64,000 bases of DNA from JAVBMJ01 sp031551275 (GTDB taxonomy: Bacteria > Bacteroidota > Bacteroidia > Bacteroidales > Rikenellaceae). Below, one piece after another: positions 43,963-51,587 of the stretch. Under the pieces are notes generated by a model, which did not search any database, was not told where the DNA came from, and worked only from the letters and a program-made list of their open reading frames with translations. The translations under genes and the position numbers were made by a program. The stretch lies in NCBI GenBank assembly GCA_031551275.1, contig JAVBNX010000003.1, positions 1 to 64,000 of the forward strand. Direction: 5' to 3'. Numbering within the stretch: the first letter of the stretch is position 1; each line of letters opens with the position of its first letter.

Positions 43963-44277
43963 ATGTACGCTATTGTAGAAATCGCAGGTCAACAATTTAA
44001 AGTTGAAAAAGGTCGGAAGCTCTATGTCAACCGTCTTGTGGGGGACGAAGGTGCCTCCATTAGCTTCGACCGTATCCTGCTCACGGACTCCGACGGTCAG
44101 GTTAAGGTAGGCGCACCTGTTGTAAAAGGCGCCTCGGTAAACGCCACCATCCTCCGCCACTTGAAGGACGACAAAGTGTTGGTCTTCAAGAAAAAGCGCA
44201 GGAAAGGTTATCAAAAACTCAACGGGCACAGGCAACTGCTGACCCAGATCCAGATCGAAGAGATCGCACTCGCTTAA
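43963..44277 (+). CDS. rplU: 50S ribosomal protein L21
   Basis: 104 residues from MYAIVEIAGQQFKVEKG, the standard L21 start; an 11-codon extension upstream covers the promoter and is rejected. The KKKRRKGYQKLNGHRQ segment is the rRNA-binding loop. Followed 18 nt later by rpmA, the usual pairing. Confidence 0.97.
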   Translation: MYAIVEIAGQQFKVEKGRKLYVNRLVGDEGASISFDRILLTDSDGQVKVGAPVVKGASVNATILRHLKDDKVLVFKKKRRKGYQKLNGHRQLLTQIQIEEIALA

Positions 44278-44295
44278 TCGTAAAATCGCAGAAAA

Positions 44296-44550
44296 ATGGC
44301 ACACAAGAAAGGAGTAGGTAGCTCGAAGAACGGACGTGAGTCCGAGAGCAAACGACTGGGTGTTAAGCTTTTCGGCGGCCAATTCGCCAAAGCGGGCAAC
44401 ATCATCGTACGCCAGCGGGGAACGGTTCACAACCCCGGTGAAAACGTAGGTATCGGCAAGGACCACACCCTGTTCGCTCTGACGGACGGAACGGTGACCT
44501 TCAAGAAGAAAACCGACGGCAAGTCGTATGTAAGCATTTCGGTCGAGTAA
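44296..44550 (+). CDS. rpmA: 50S ribosomal protein L27
   Basis: 84 residues beginning MAHKKGVGSSKNGRESESKR, with the N-terminal tail reaching towards the peptidyl transferase centre. Length and sequence are typical. Ends in a strong terminator. Confidence 0.97.
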   Translation: MAHKKGVGSSKNGRESESKRLGVKLFGGQFAKAGNIIVRQRGTVHNPGENVGIGKDHTLFALTDGTVTFKKKTDGKSYVSISVE

Positions 44551-44569
44551 GGCCGGATCGAAACAGAGT

Positions 44570-44604
44570 AAAAGAGGCTGTCCCAACGGGCAGCCTCTTT
44601 TGTG
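44570..44604 (+). terminator. rplU-rpmA terminator
   Basis: 11-bp perfect arms AAAAGAGGCTG (44570-44580) and CAGCCTCTTTT (44591-44601). Confidence 0.92.
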
Positions 44605-44623
44605 TTCGGGGAGTGCACAAGAA

Positions 44624-45190
44624 CTAAATCCACATATACCCACTTTCTTTTAGCGGATGGTTCCCCGATCGATATTCAGCCCTAAGCATATCAAGGGGCC
44701 TGTCCTTATTCAAATCCCACCACTCTGAATATATCTTCCTGATCACGATCATATCTTCACGCAATAAAGGATTCGGCAACTGAGCGTTACCCACTTCTTT
44801 TTTTATTATGATCCCATAGTCGTATAACCTATAAGGCTGGACAGAATCGCTCCATTCTTTTGAACCGGAAACTTCGATCTGCGTTTTACAGAGTAAAAAT
44901 TCAACCAGATAGGCGTATCTGATTCCGGATTGATTGAATAAAAAAGGCTCAATGTAAGATGATATCGGATTTTTAAAATCCCCCAGGTAGCTTGTATGGG
45001 GTACGTCAATGTGACCTATTAGACAGGGAATTGCGTTTTTGCCCATATCAAGAGCCTGTTCATAGGCACCTGCAGAAATACTACCAGCCGTTGATATGCT
45101 TTCAACAAGGTCGCTGCAATCACTTTTAACGGGCCTATTGCACGATAAAAACGACAATACGGAAATTACGATCACGCAATACCGATACAT
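44624..45190 (-). CDS. Uncharacterised small lipoprotein, AT-rich
   Basis: 188 residues from the ATG at 45190, which has AAGGA 7 nt before it, a rare Shine-Dalgarno-like start here; another ATG lies two codons upstream. Lipobox VLSFLSC puts the lipid on the C17 region. The mature part is mixed alpha/beta with tyrosine- and tryptophan-rich C-terminus (KIYSEWWDLNKDRPLD...). Base composition is far lower in GC than all neighbours, suggesting recent transfer. It follows the flavin-reductase-like gene by 27 nt. Confidence 0.75.
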   Translation of the reverse strand: MYRYCVIVISVLSFLSCNRPVKSDCSDLVESISTAGSISAGAYEQALDMGKNAIPCLIGHIDVPHTSYLGDFKNPISSYIEPFLFNQSGIRYAYLVEFLLCKTQIEVSGSKEWSDSVQPYRLYDYGIIIKKEVGNAQLPNPLLREDMIVIRKIYSEWWDLNKDRPLDMLRAEYRSGNHPLKESGYMWI

Positions 45191-45217
45191 AATCATTTCC
45201 TTAAGACTATCGCCGAC

Positions 45218-45805
45218 CTACTTGACGTAGACATTCAATATCTCGCCGATGTAGCGGAAGTGGAAATCCTGCGTGGGGTAGATCTTGCCGGCGATCGTTT
45301 GATCGACGAAGCACGCGGGGTCGAACTGGTCGACGTAGAGCTTGCGGCACTCCAGGATCATGTAAGCTTCCCGGAAGGCCATGCTGCCCGAGGGGGTTTG
45401 CATCGGGGTCAGGCCCGCCTCTTTGACCTTGTCGGTGTCGCGGCCGGACTTGGTGCCACAGATCTGAAGCGCTTTGCGGTACTCCTCTGTGAAGAAGGAG
45501 AGGGTGAAGAGCTCTTCCCGGTCGACGAACTCTTTGGTGTAGCGCTGGGGGCGGATGTAGACCGTGGCGACCTCCAGGCCCCACAACTCGCCCAGGGAGC
45601 CCCAACTGGCGGTCATCGTGTTGAAGGATTCGGGGTTGCCCGCCGTGATGAGCATCCACCCGTCGCGGATCAGGGCGGGCGCGCTCCTATTGAGGCGGTC
45701 GATGGAGATCGTCTGGTAGCTTTCCATGCCTTGCTTGTTCTCTTTTTGGCGGCAGCCGGGCAGCAGGCAAACGGCCAGCACGGCGACCAGGATTAATTTT
45801 TTCAT
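45218..45805 (-). CDS. Flavin-reductase-like lipoprotein
   Basis: 195 residues. A lipobox (LLPGC, C18) precedes a domain of the flavin reductase / FMN-binding split-barrel type: DGWMLITAGNPESFNTMTASWGSLGELW, VYIRPQRYTKEFVDREELFTLSFF and DFHFRYIGEILNVYVK. These proteins normally sit in the cytoplasm and use FMN. Being lipidated would place it in the periplasm, where the flavin would have to be supplied. Last gene of the envelope operon that begins at 49280 (3-nt gap). Confidence 0.85.
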   Translation of the reverse strand: MKKLILVAVLAVCLLPGCRQKENKQGMESYQTISIDRLNRSAPALIRDGWMLITAGNPESFNTMTASWGSLGELWGLEVATVYIRPQRYTKEFVDREELFTLSFFTEEYRKALQICGTKSGRDTDKVKEAGLTPMQTPSGSMAFREAYMILECRKLYVDQFDPACFVDQTIAGKIYPTQDFHFRYIGEILNVYVK

Positions 45806-45808
45806 GCT

Positions 45809-46576
45809 CTAAAACACCCTCTCGCTTACCTCGATGATCCGGATGCCGGTGATGACCCGTTTATCCAGGTTGGTGTGGTTCATGTAGATCGTTTCGTTGT
45901 CGGTGTACTTGTAGACTTCGTTGGAGGTCTGGCGGGTGGTTTTCTCGCCCTTCAGGTTGGTCTCGGTGTACTCGTAGATAAAATAGAGGCGTTTGTCGGT
46001 GGGGTTGCTGACCGTGATCTTCTGTCCGTCGATCACCTTGACCGTGATGCCGCCCATTGAGGCGGGAAGCTCCTTGGGGACCTTGGGCAACTGGCCCTCC
46101 TCCTTGCTCTCGGGGACGGAGTTCACGCTCGGGATCATGCCGAAGTTGGCGGGGCCCGATTCGGGCAGGATTTCGCGCGGGTCCGGGGCGGGCGGATGGG
46201 GAGTCCCCCCTTCGTTGCCGCCGCCCTGCTCCCGGGCGGGCTGCGAACGCTCGATGCAGACCACCTCGCCCACCTGGTTGGGCGAAGTGCAAGACTGGAA
46301 CAGGCTGCCCGGCTGACGTTTGGTGTCGTTGTACATCTTGACCAGGAAGGCGCGCGCCTCGGCCTCCGTGGCGAATTCCGCCCTTCTGCCGTTGCGTGAA
46401 TTGTCGGCGGTGTAGTACTCCGGCAAAGGCTGGATGCGGTAGCCCGCCTCGGCGGCGGCGCTGCGGGCGTTGTTGTCCTCACGCCGGATCTGCGCGGTTA
46501 CCTTGACCGCCCACTTGTCGGCCAGGGCGGAGGAAACCGCCAGCAGCAGGACAAAAAGGAGGATCGGCTTTTTCAT
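45809..46576 (-). CDS. Uncharacterised secreted protein with proline-rich linker
   Basis: 255 residues with a signal peptide (about 1-19, ending ALA). N-terminal domain (about 20-115; WAVKVTAQIRREDNNARSAAAE..., FATEAEARAFLVKMYNDTKRQ) has the look of a sporulation-related-repeat-like small domain, then a proline/glycine-rich linker (about 118-170) and a C-terminal beta domain (GGITVKVIDGQKITVSNPTDKRLYFIYEY...). No catalytic residues apparent. 5 nt after the TPR gene, 3 nt before the flavin-reductase-like gene. Confidence 0.75.
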   Translation of the reverse strand: MKKPILLFVLLLAVSSALADKWAVKVTAQIRREDNNARSAAAEAGYRIQPLPEYYTADNSRNGRRAEFATEAEARAFLVKMYNDTKRQPGSLFQSCTSPNQVGEVVCIERSQPAREQGGGNEGGTPHPPAPDPREILPESGPANFGMIPSVNSVPESKEEGQLPKVPKELPASMGGITVKVIDGQKITVSNPTDKRLYFIYEYTETNLKGEKTTRQTSNEVYKYTDNETIYMNHTNLDKRVITGIRIIEVSERVF

Positions 46577-46581
46577 GGCGG

Positions 46582-47931
46582 TTAAAATTTATAGGTAAGC
46601 GAGGCAGACGCGGGACCCGCCTTGAGCATGAGCGCACGGCCCATCTCGTTCTTCTTTTGGGTCTCGCGGGCACCGGTCTTATCATACAACTTGCGGGCCC
46701 GGCTGTTGCCGCCAATGCCGATGCAGATCATCGGGACGCCCACGACTGCCAGGCCGCCGCCTATCAAGGCCATCGTGTTACCCAGTTTTTTGCTGTCCTC
46801 GTTCTCCTTGTCGGCCTGCTCCTGGGAGATGGCCCCGCTCGCGTAGTTGCCGGGTTTGGTCTTGATCGAAGCGACGATGACCCCGGCCAGGGCAACGCCG
46901 GCACCGGCACTGACAAAGCCCACACCCGTCCAGGTCAGCGCGTCGCCCGACTTGGACTTTCGGTAGATATCCGGGTAATTCCTCTCCAAAGCCGGATTGA
47001 TCTTGAGTTTGCCGTTCACCCTGGCGTAAAAGGGCGGCATGGAGGCGTAACTTTTATCCACGGCGAAAAGCGTGCAGTTGAACATCGTGTCGCGCAACAC
47101 TTTCTGGCCCGCGTAGGTGGTCTCCACATACATCTCGCGGCAGACGCCCCGGGTTATCTCGCCGTCGCTCTCACGCAGGTAGAACTGGTAAACGCGTTTG
47201 GTGTTGCGCGTTACGTCACCCTCCTGCATCGCGGAAATGGCCGATTGGCCGATCGACTTGCCCAGCGAAGAGCCGTAGCTCATGCCCGGCATGCCGTCCA
47301 ACAGCGAGCGCATCATGTCGTAGTTCGCCTGCGAGGGGACGTAGGTTTTGTCCTCGGTAAAGGAAAACGTGAACTCCTCACCCGACCGTTCGGCGTAGGC
47401 CACACGGCTGGAGAGGCCTTTGCTGCCCACGATCGTCGAAGGATCGACGGCCACGCGGATCTTGCCCTGGATCTCGGAAAAATCGAAGATCACGAAGTCC
47501 TGTCCGTCGCCGTTGGTCAATAAGCAGGAAGCCCATTTGCCAGCCAGGCTTTTTTGAAGGGCCTGGGCCTTTACGGCGTCCTTCTGGACATATTCCAACT
47601 CGTAGATCCTGGTCTTGATCTGGGAGGCGTTGCCGGCCTGCGGGTCTGCTTCCAGGTAGAGCTTGTAGTAGTAGATGGCCAGCTCGACCGACTCGGCGTC
47701 CTTCTCGTTGCGGGCGTAGATATTGCCCAGGATCAGGTAGGGGTCGGGGCTGGAAGGGCTGATGCGGATCAATTCCTTGTAGGAGTTGATGGCGTCCTGG
47801 GTGCGGCCCATTTCGAGGGCTTTGTTACCGATGGCCATGTTGCGCATGTACTCTTCGCTTTGGGTCGCGTTTTGCGCGAACGCCAGAGCGGCGGCACAAA
47901 GCAAAGTCGCGGTCAGGATGGTCTTTTTCAT
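46582..47931 (-). CDS. Secreted TPR protein, second of a tandem pair
   Basis: 449 residues with a signal peptide (about 1-19, AFA-Q). TPR-like helices (about 25-120; EEYMRNMAIGNKALEMGRTQDAINSYKELIRISP) are followed by a beta-rich central domain (WASCLLTNGDGQDFVIFDFSEIQGKIRVAVD) and two hydrophobic segments (about 340-365 and 395-415). The end, MLKAGPASASLTYKF, looks like a final barrel strand. It is strongly similar along its length to the gene 5 nt upstream, so the pair arose by tandem duplication. Function unknown. Confidence 0.8.
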   Translation of the reverse strand: MKKTILTATLLCAAALAFAQNATQSEEYMRNMAIGNKALEMGRTQDAINSYKELIRISPSSPDPYLILGNIYARNEKDAESVELAIYYYKLYLEADPQAGNASQIKTRIYELEYVQKDAVKAQALQKSLAGKWASCLLTNGDGQDFVIFDFSEIQGKIRVAVDPSTIVGSKGLSSRVAYAERSGEEFTFSFTEDKTYVPSQANYDMMRSLLDGMPGMSYGSSLGKSIGQSAISAMQEGDVTRNTKRVYQFYLRESDGEITRGVCREMYVETTYAGQKVLRDTMFNCTLFAVDKSYASMPPFYARVNGKLKINPALERNYPDIYRKSKSGDALTWTGVGFVSAGAGVALAGVIVASIKTKPGNYASGAISQEQADKENEDSKKLGNTMALIGGGLAVVGVPMICIGIGGNSRARKLYDKTGARETQKKNEMGRALMLKAGPASASLTYKF

Positions 47932-47936
47932 GGCGG

Positions 47937-49280
47937 TCAGAAATTATAGGTTGCCGAGACCGACGCAGGACCCGCCTTGAGCATGATCGCACGGCCCATT
48001 TCACTCTTTTGCTGGCTGTTGATTACCCCCGCCTCGCGGTACAGGGCCTTGGACTTCTTGGCTTTCCCCACGCCGATGCAGATCATCGGCACGCCCGCGA
48101 GGACCATGGCCCCTCCGATCGCCGTGACGTATTTTCCAGCTTTCTTGTTGTTTTCCGTCATCCGGTCGGCCTTTTCCTGGTCGATATCGGCGGAGGTCTG
48201 CGTTTTGACTGTCATCAGGATCGCACCCATCCCCGCGGTAAAGGCACCCACCCCGGTCAGGGTGTACCCCCATCCCTTGAGGTCGGCACCCGATTTGGCC
48301 AGTTTGTAGATATCGGGGTGGTTCGACTGCAAAGCCGTGTTGATCCGGTACTTGTTCCGGATCCAGGCCTGGTAGGGCGGAAGGATGCTGTAATCCTTGT
48401 CCACGGCGAAGAGCATGCAGGTAAACATCGTGTCCCTGAGCACATTCTGCCCCGCGTGGGTCGTCTCGACGAACAATTCGCGGCAGGCGCACTGGGTCAT
48501 CTCGCCGTTGCTCTCCTTGAGGTAGAACTGGTACATGCGCTTGGAGTTCCTTATCACGTCCTTCTCCTGCATCGACGCGACGGCCGAGTGGCCCAGGTTC
48601 TTGCCCAGTTCCGAAGTGTAACCGGCCGCGCCCGGCACCATGTCCAGCAGCGAGTGCAGCAGGTTGTAACTCGACTGCGAGGGGACGTGGGTCTTGTCCT
48701 CGGTAAAGGCGAAGGTGTACTCGTCGCCCGAACGCTCGGCGTAGGCCACGCGGCTGCCCAGCCCCTGGCTGCCCACCATCGAGGCCGGGTCGATCGTTAC
48801 CCGGATCTTGCCCTGTACCTCGGTAAAGTCGAACAGGACGTAGTCGGTGCCCTCGTCGTTGGTGTACAAGCAGGAGGCCCAACGACCGATCATGCTCTTT
48901 TGCAGCTCCTGGGCCTTTACGGCGTCCTTTTGGACGTACTCCAACTCGTAGATCTTGGTCTTGATCTGGGAGGCGTTGCCCGCCTGGGGGTCAGCTTCCA
49001 GGTAGAGCTTGTAGTAGTAGATCGCCAGCTCGACCGACTCGGCGTCCTTCTCGTTACGGGCGTAGATGTTGCCCAGGATCAGGTAGGGGTCCGGAGAGGC
49101 GGGGCTGATGCGGATCAGCTCCTTGTAGGCGTTGATGGCGTCCTGGGTGCGGCCCATTTCGAGGGCTTTATTGCCTATGGCCATATTGCGCATATACTCC
49201 TCGCTCTGGGAGGCGTTTTGCGCGGATACGAAAAGGGCTGCGAGCAGCAAGATCGCAAGCAGGGTAGAGGTTTTTGTCAT
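47937..49280 (-). CDS. Secreted TPR protein, first of a tandem pair
   Basis: 447 residues from the ATG at 49280 with a signal peptide (about 1-21, VSA-Q); a long upstream in-frame extension is GC-rich antisense sequence and rejected. Same layout as the downstream paralogue: TPR-like helices, central beta domain (WASCLYTNDEGTDYVLFDFTEVQGKIRV), two hydrophobic glycine-rich segments, C-terminal strand ending SVSATYNF. It has a -7 box 20 nt upstream and begins the operon. It could form an envelope assembly with its paralogue, since both share the C-terminal strand. Confidence 0.8.
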   Translation of the reverse strand: MTKTSTLLAILLLAALFVSAQNASQSEEYMRNMAIGNKALEMGRTQDAINAYKELIRISPASPDPYLILGNIYARNEKDAESVELAIYYYKLYLEADPQAGNASQIKTKIYELEYVQKDAVKAQELQKSMIGRWASCLYTNDEGTDYVLFDFTEVQGKIRVTIDPASMVGSQGLGSRVAYAERSGDEYTFAFTEDKTHVPSQSSYNLLHSLLDMVPGAAGYTSELGKNLGHSAVASMQEKDVIRNSKRMYQFYLKESNGEMTQCACRELFVETTHAGQNVLRDTMFTCMLFAVDKDYSILPPYQAWIRNKYRINTALQSNHPDIYKLAKSGADLKGWGYTLTGVGAFTAGMGAILMTVKTQTSADIDQEKADRMTENNKKAGKYVTAIGGAMVLAGVPMICIGVGKAKKSKALYREAGVINSQQKSEMGRAIMLKAGPASVSATYNF

Positions 49281-49300
49281 AGCACAGGGTATTTGTATTC

Positions 49301-49308
49301 CAAAACTA
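49301..49308 (-). promoter_or_regulatory. -7 promoter element of the tandem-TPR operon
   Basis: TAGTTTTG on the minus strand, 20 nt before the ATG at 49280. Confidence 0.6.
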
Positions 49309-49372
49309 ACACAATTTTGGAAAAAATACAACCTGCGCGTTAAATTTCTTTCCGGCGGGAAAGAGGCTATGG

Positions 49373-50089
49373 TCAAGCGAGTTCGGTCAAACGGATCCGG
49401 CAGAGGGGCGTGCCCTCGCGGCGGATCTCGAAAGCGTCGCCGGGGCCCTGGCAAAGGGCCAGCTCGTCGCCCAGGTGGGCTTCGTGCATGAAGTTGATAT
49501 CCAGGCGGGTGCGGCCCCGGTTTTGGTGGCGCTCCTCGGGCATGAGGTCCAGCAGCCATTGGAGGTACTTCATGCTGTTGGCGTGGCGGTTGAAGTCCAC
49601 GTCGCTGTATTTGACCCGGTAGGGCGTCTGATCCAGCGGTTCCATGTCGCCCAGTTTTTCGGGGGGGGCGAGCGGCGAGGGGTCGGCGGAGAGCAACTTG
49701 CCGTAGTCGGCGTGGGCGCGCAGGTCGACCGTGCGGCGGGTCTGCATATCGATCATGGCCCACAGGCTGACGGCCGTGGCCAGGGTTTTTCCCTCGCCGT
49801 CCAGCAGGCGGAAATTACGCGTGGTGGTCAGCCTGCCGATGTCGTTGACCCAGGTATCGACCTCGATCGCCTCCCCCTGCCGGGGAAAGCGGTCGATCTC
49901 GATGGCGAAGCGCAGCAACACCCAGGTAATCCCGCTCGACTCGTAATCCAGAACCCCGAAGCCGTTGGCGTCGGCGTCCAGGCCGGCCGTGCGCAGGGCG
50001 TAGTCGGTCATCGAGACCAGCGAGGCCCTCCGCGTGAAGTCGACCTCGTTGGCGTCTACCGAAAACCCGTATCGGCGGACGTTGTTCAT
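49373..50089 (-). CDS. Acyl-ACP thioesterase
   Basis: 238 residues made of two hot-dog folds, as in the plant FatA/B-like bacterial family. Segments: VDANEVDFTRRASLVSMTDYALRTAG, the acyl-binding WVLLRFAIEIDRFPRQGEAIEVDTWV and, in the second half, the catalytic-site pattern YSDVDFNRHANSMKYLQWLLD. It releases free fatty acids from acyl carrier protein. The ATG directly follows the stop of the CoA-transferase gene (no gap), so they are coupled. Confidence 0.9.
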   Translation of the reverse strand: MNNVRRYGFSVDANEVDFTRRASLVSMTDYALRTAGLDADANGFGVLDYESSGITWVLLRFAIEIDRFPRQGEAIEVDTWVNDIGRLTTTRNFRLLDGEGKTLATAVSLWAMIDMQTRRTVDLRAHADYGKLLSADPSPLAPPEKLGDMEPLDQTPYRVKYSDVDFNRHANSMKYLQWLLDLMPEERHQNRGRTRLDINFMHEAHLGDELALCQGPGDAFEIRREGTPLCRIRLTELA

Positions 50090-51385
50090 TTACAGTTTGA
50101 TGTATTTGTAGTGCTCGCCGTAGCGCTCGAAGGCGGCCTTTTCCAGCGCTTCGCGGTGGTCGGGGTGGGCGATGCTCGTGATCAGGCGGGCGCGCTCCTG
50201 GAAGCTTTTGCCGTAGAGGTTCACGGCGCCGAACTCGGTGACGAACCAGTGCACGTGGGCGCGGGTGGTCACAACGCCCGCTCCGGCGGTCAGCACGGGG
50301 GCGATCTTGCTCAGGCCCTTGTTGGTGACCGAAGGCATGGCCAGGATGGCCTTGCCGCCCTTGGAGCGGGAGGCGCCGTAGATGAAGTCGACCTGTCCGC
50401 CCACGCCCGAGTAGAAGGTCGTGCCCAGCGAGTCGGCACAGATCTGGCCGGTCAGGTCGACCTGCAGGGCCGAGTTGATCGCCGTTACCTTCTCGTTCTG
50501 CGCGATGATGAAGGGGTCGTTGGTGTAGCCCACGTCCATCATGGCCACGCCGGGATTGTTGTCGATAAAGTCGTAGACCTTTTGCGAGCCCATCAAGAAC
50601 GTCGAGACCATTTTGCCCCTGTCGATGGCTTTGTTGCGGCCGTTGATCACGCCTTTCTCGACCAACGGGAGCACCCCGTCGGCGAACATTTCGGTGTGGA
50701 TGCCCAGGTCCTTGTGGTTGCCCAGTTGCGAGAGCACGGCGTTGGGGATCGCCCCGATGCCCATTTGAAGGCAAGCGCCGTCCTCGATCAGGGCCGCGCA
50801 GTTCTTGCCGATGGCGCACTCAATTTCGGTCGGGACGGTAAAGTGGGCCTCCTCCAGGGGCTGGTCGTCCTCGACGAAGAGGTCGATCTGCGAGGTGTGG
50901 ATGAAAGCGTCGCCGAAAGCGCGGGGGACGAAACGGTTGACCACGGCGATTACCGTCTGGGCGCACTCGACCGCCGCCAGGGTGGCGTCGACGGAGGTTC
51001 CCAGCGAGACGTAACCGTGCTTGTCGGGGCTGGAGACCTGGATCATGGCCACATTGCAGGGCAGCGTGCCCGAACGGTAGAGTTTTTGGGTCTCGCTCAA
51101 AAAGACGGGGATGTAGTCGGCGTAACCGGCCTGGGTGGTCTTGCGCACGTTGCCGCCCACGAAAAAGGAATCCAATTGGAAGACGCCTGCGTACTTCGCC
51201 TCCGAGTAGGGCGCGGGGCCCTCGGTGTGGAGGTGGTGGACTTTAACATTAGTCAGTTCCCCCAGATCGCCGCGCTCGCACATCGCCTTGATCAGGCATT
51301 GGGGCGCGCTGGCCACGCTGCTGAAATGAACATGATCCCCTGACTTGATTGCTTTTACCGCCTCGGCGGCCGACACGAATTTCAT
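50090..51385 (-). CDS. Acetyl-CoA hydrolase/CoA-transferase family protein
   Basis: 431 residues of the class I CoA-transferase family (4-hydroxybutyrate or succinyl-CoA:acetate type). The covalent-intermediate glutamate is in LGIHTEMFADG; other landmarks are CLQMGIGAIPNAVLSQLG and GVGGQVDFIYGASRSKGGKAI. It moves CoA between short-chain acids, forming acetate or succinate. Substrate cannot be fixed from the sequence. The gene has its own -7 box and shares its divergent gap with korA, whose product makes succinyl-CoA. Confidence 0.92.
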   Translation of the reverse strand: MKFVSAAEAVKAIKSGDHVHFSSVASAPQCLIKAMCERGDLGELTNVKVHHLHTEGPAPYSEAKYAGVFQLDSFFVGGNVRKTTQAGYADYIPVFLSETQKLYRSGTLPCNVAMIQVSSPDKHGYVSLGTSVDATLAAVECAQTVIAVVNRFVPRAFGDAFIHTSQIDLFVEDDQPLEEAHFTVPTEIECAIGKNCAALIEDGACLQMGIGAIPNAVLSQLGNHKDLGIHTEMFADGVLPLVEKGVINGRNKAIDRGKMVSTFLMGSQKVYDFIDNNPGVAMMDVGYTNDPFIIAQNEKVTAINSALQVDLTGQICADSLGTTFYSGVGGQVDFIYGASRSKGGKAILAMPSVTNKGLSKIAPVLTAGAGVVTTRAHVHWFVTEFGAVNLYGKSFQERARLITSIAHPDHREALEKAAFERYGEHYKYIKL

Positions 51386-51422
51386 ATTTTTAAGTTTTTT
51401 GATTAATTCCGGATGGACGGCG

Positions 51423-51430
51423 CAAAGATA
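51423..51430 (-). promoter_or_regulatory. -7 promoter element of the CoA-transferase gene
   Basis: TATCTTTG on the minus strand, 37 nt before the ATG at 51385. Confidence 0.7.
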
Positions 51431-51563
51431 AGCAATATTTTGTGAAAAAGTTAACAGTGTGCGCTCTTATTTCATAGGGACCCCGTGGGGGTTTATTCGG
51501 GAGCGGTGGGCGGGAAATGCGCATTTAGCTGTCTAAAAATTATGTGCTTTGTTAAAAAATTGC

Positions 51564-51571
51564 TATATTTG
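51564..51571 (+). promoter_or_regulatory. -7 promoter element of korA-korB
   Basis: TATATTTG, 16 nt before the korA ATG. Confidence 0.7.
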
Positions 51572-51587
51572 CGGAAATTTTCTTGAA

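Noticed and set aside
49281..49763. In-frame upstream extension of the first TPR gene
   Set aside because: It reads through the -7 box and antisense to the thioesterase; the start at 49280 begins a clear signal peptide.
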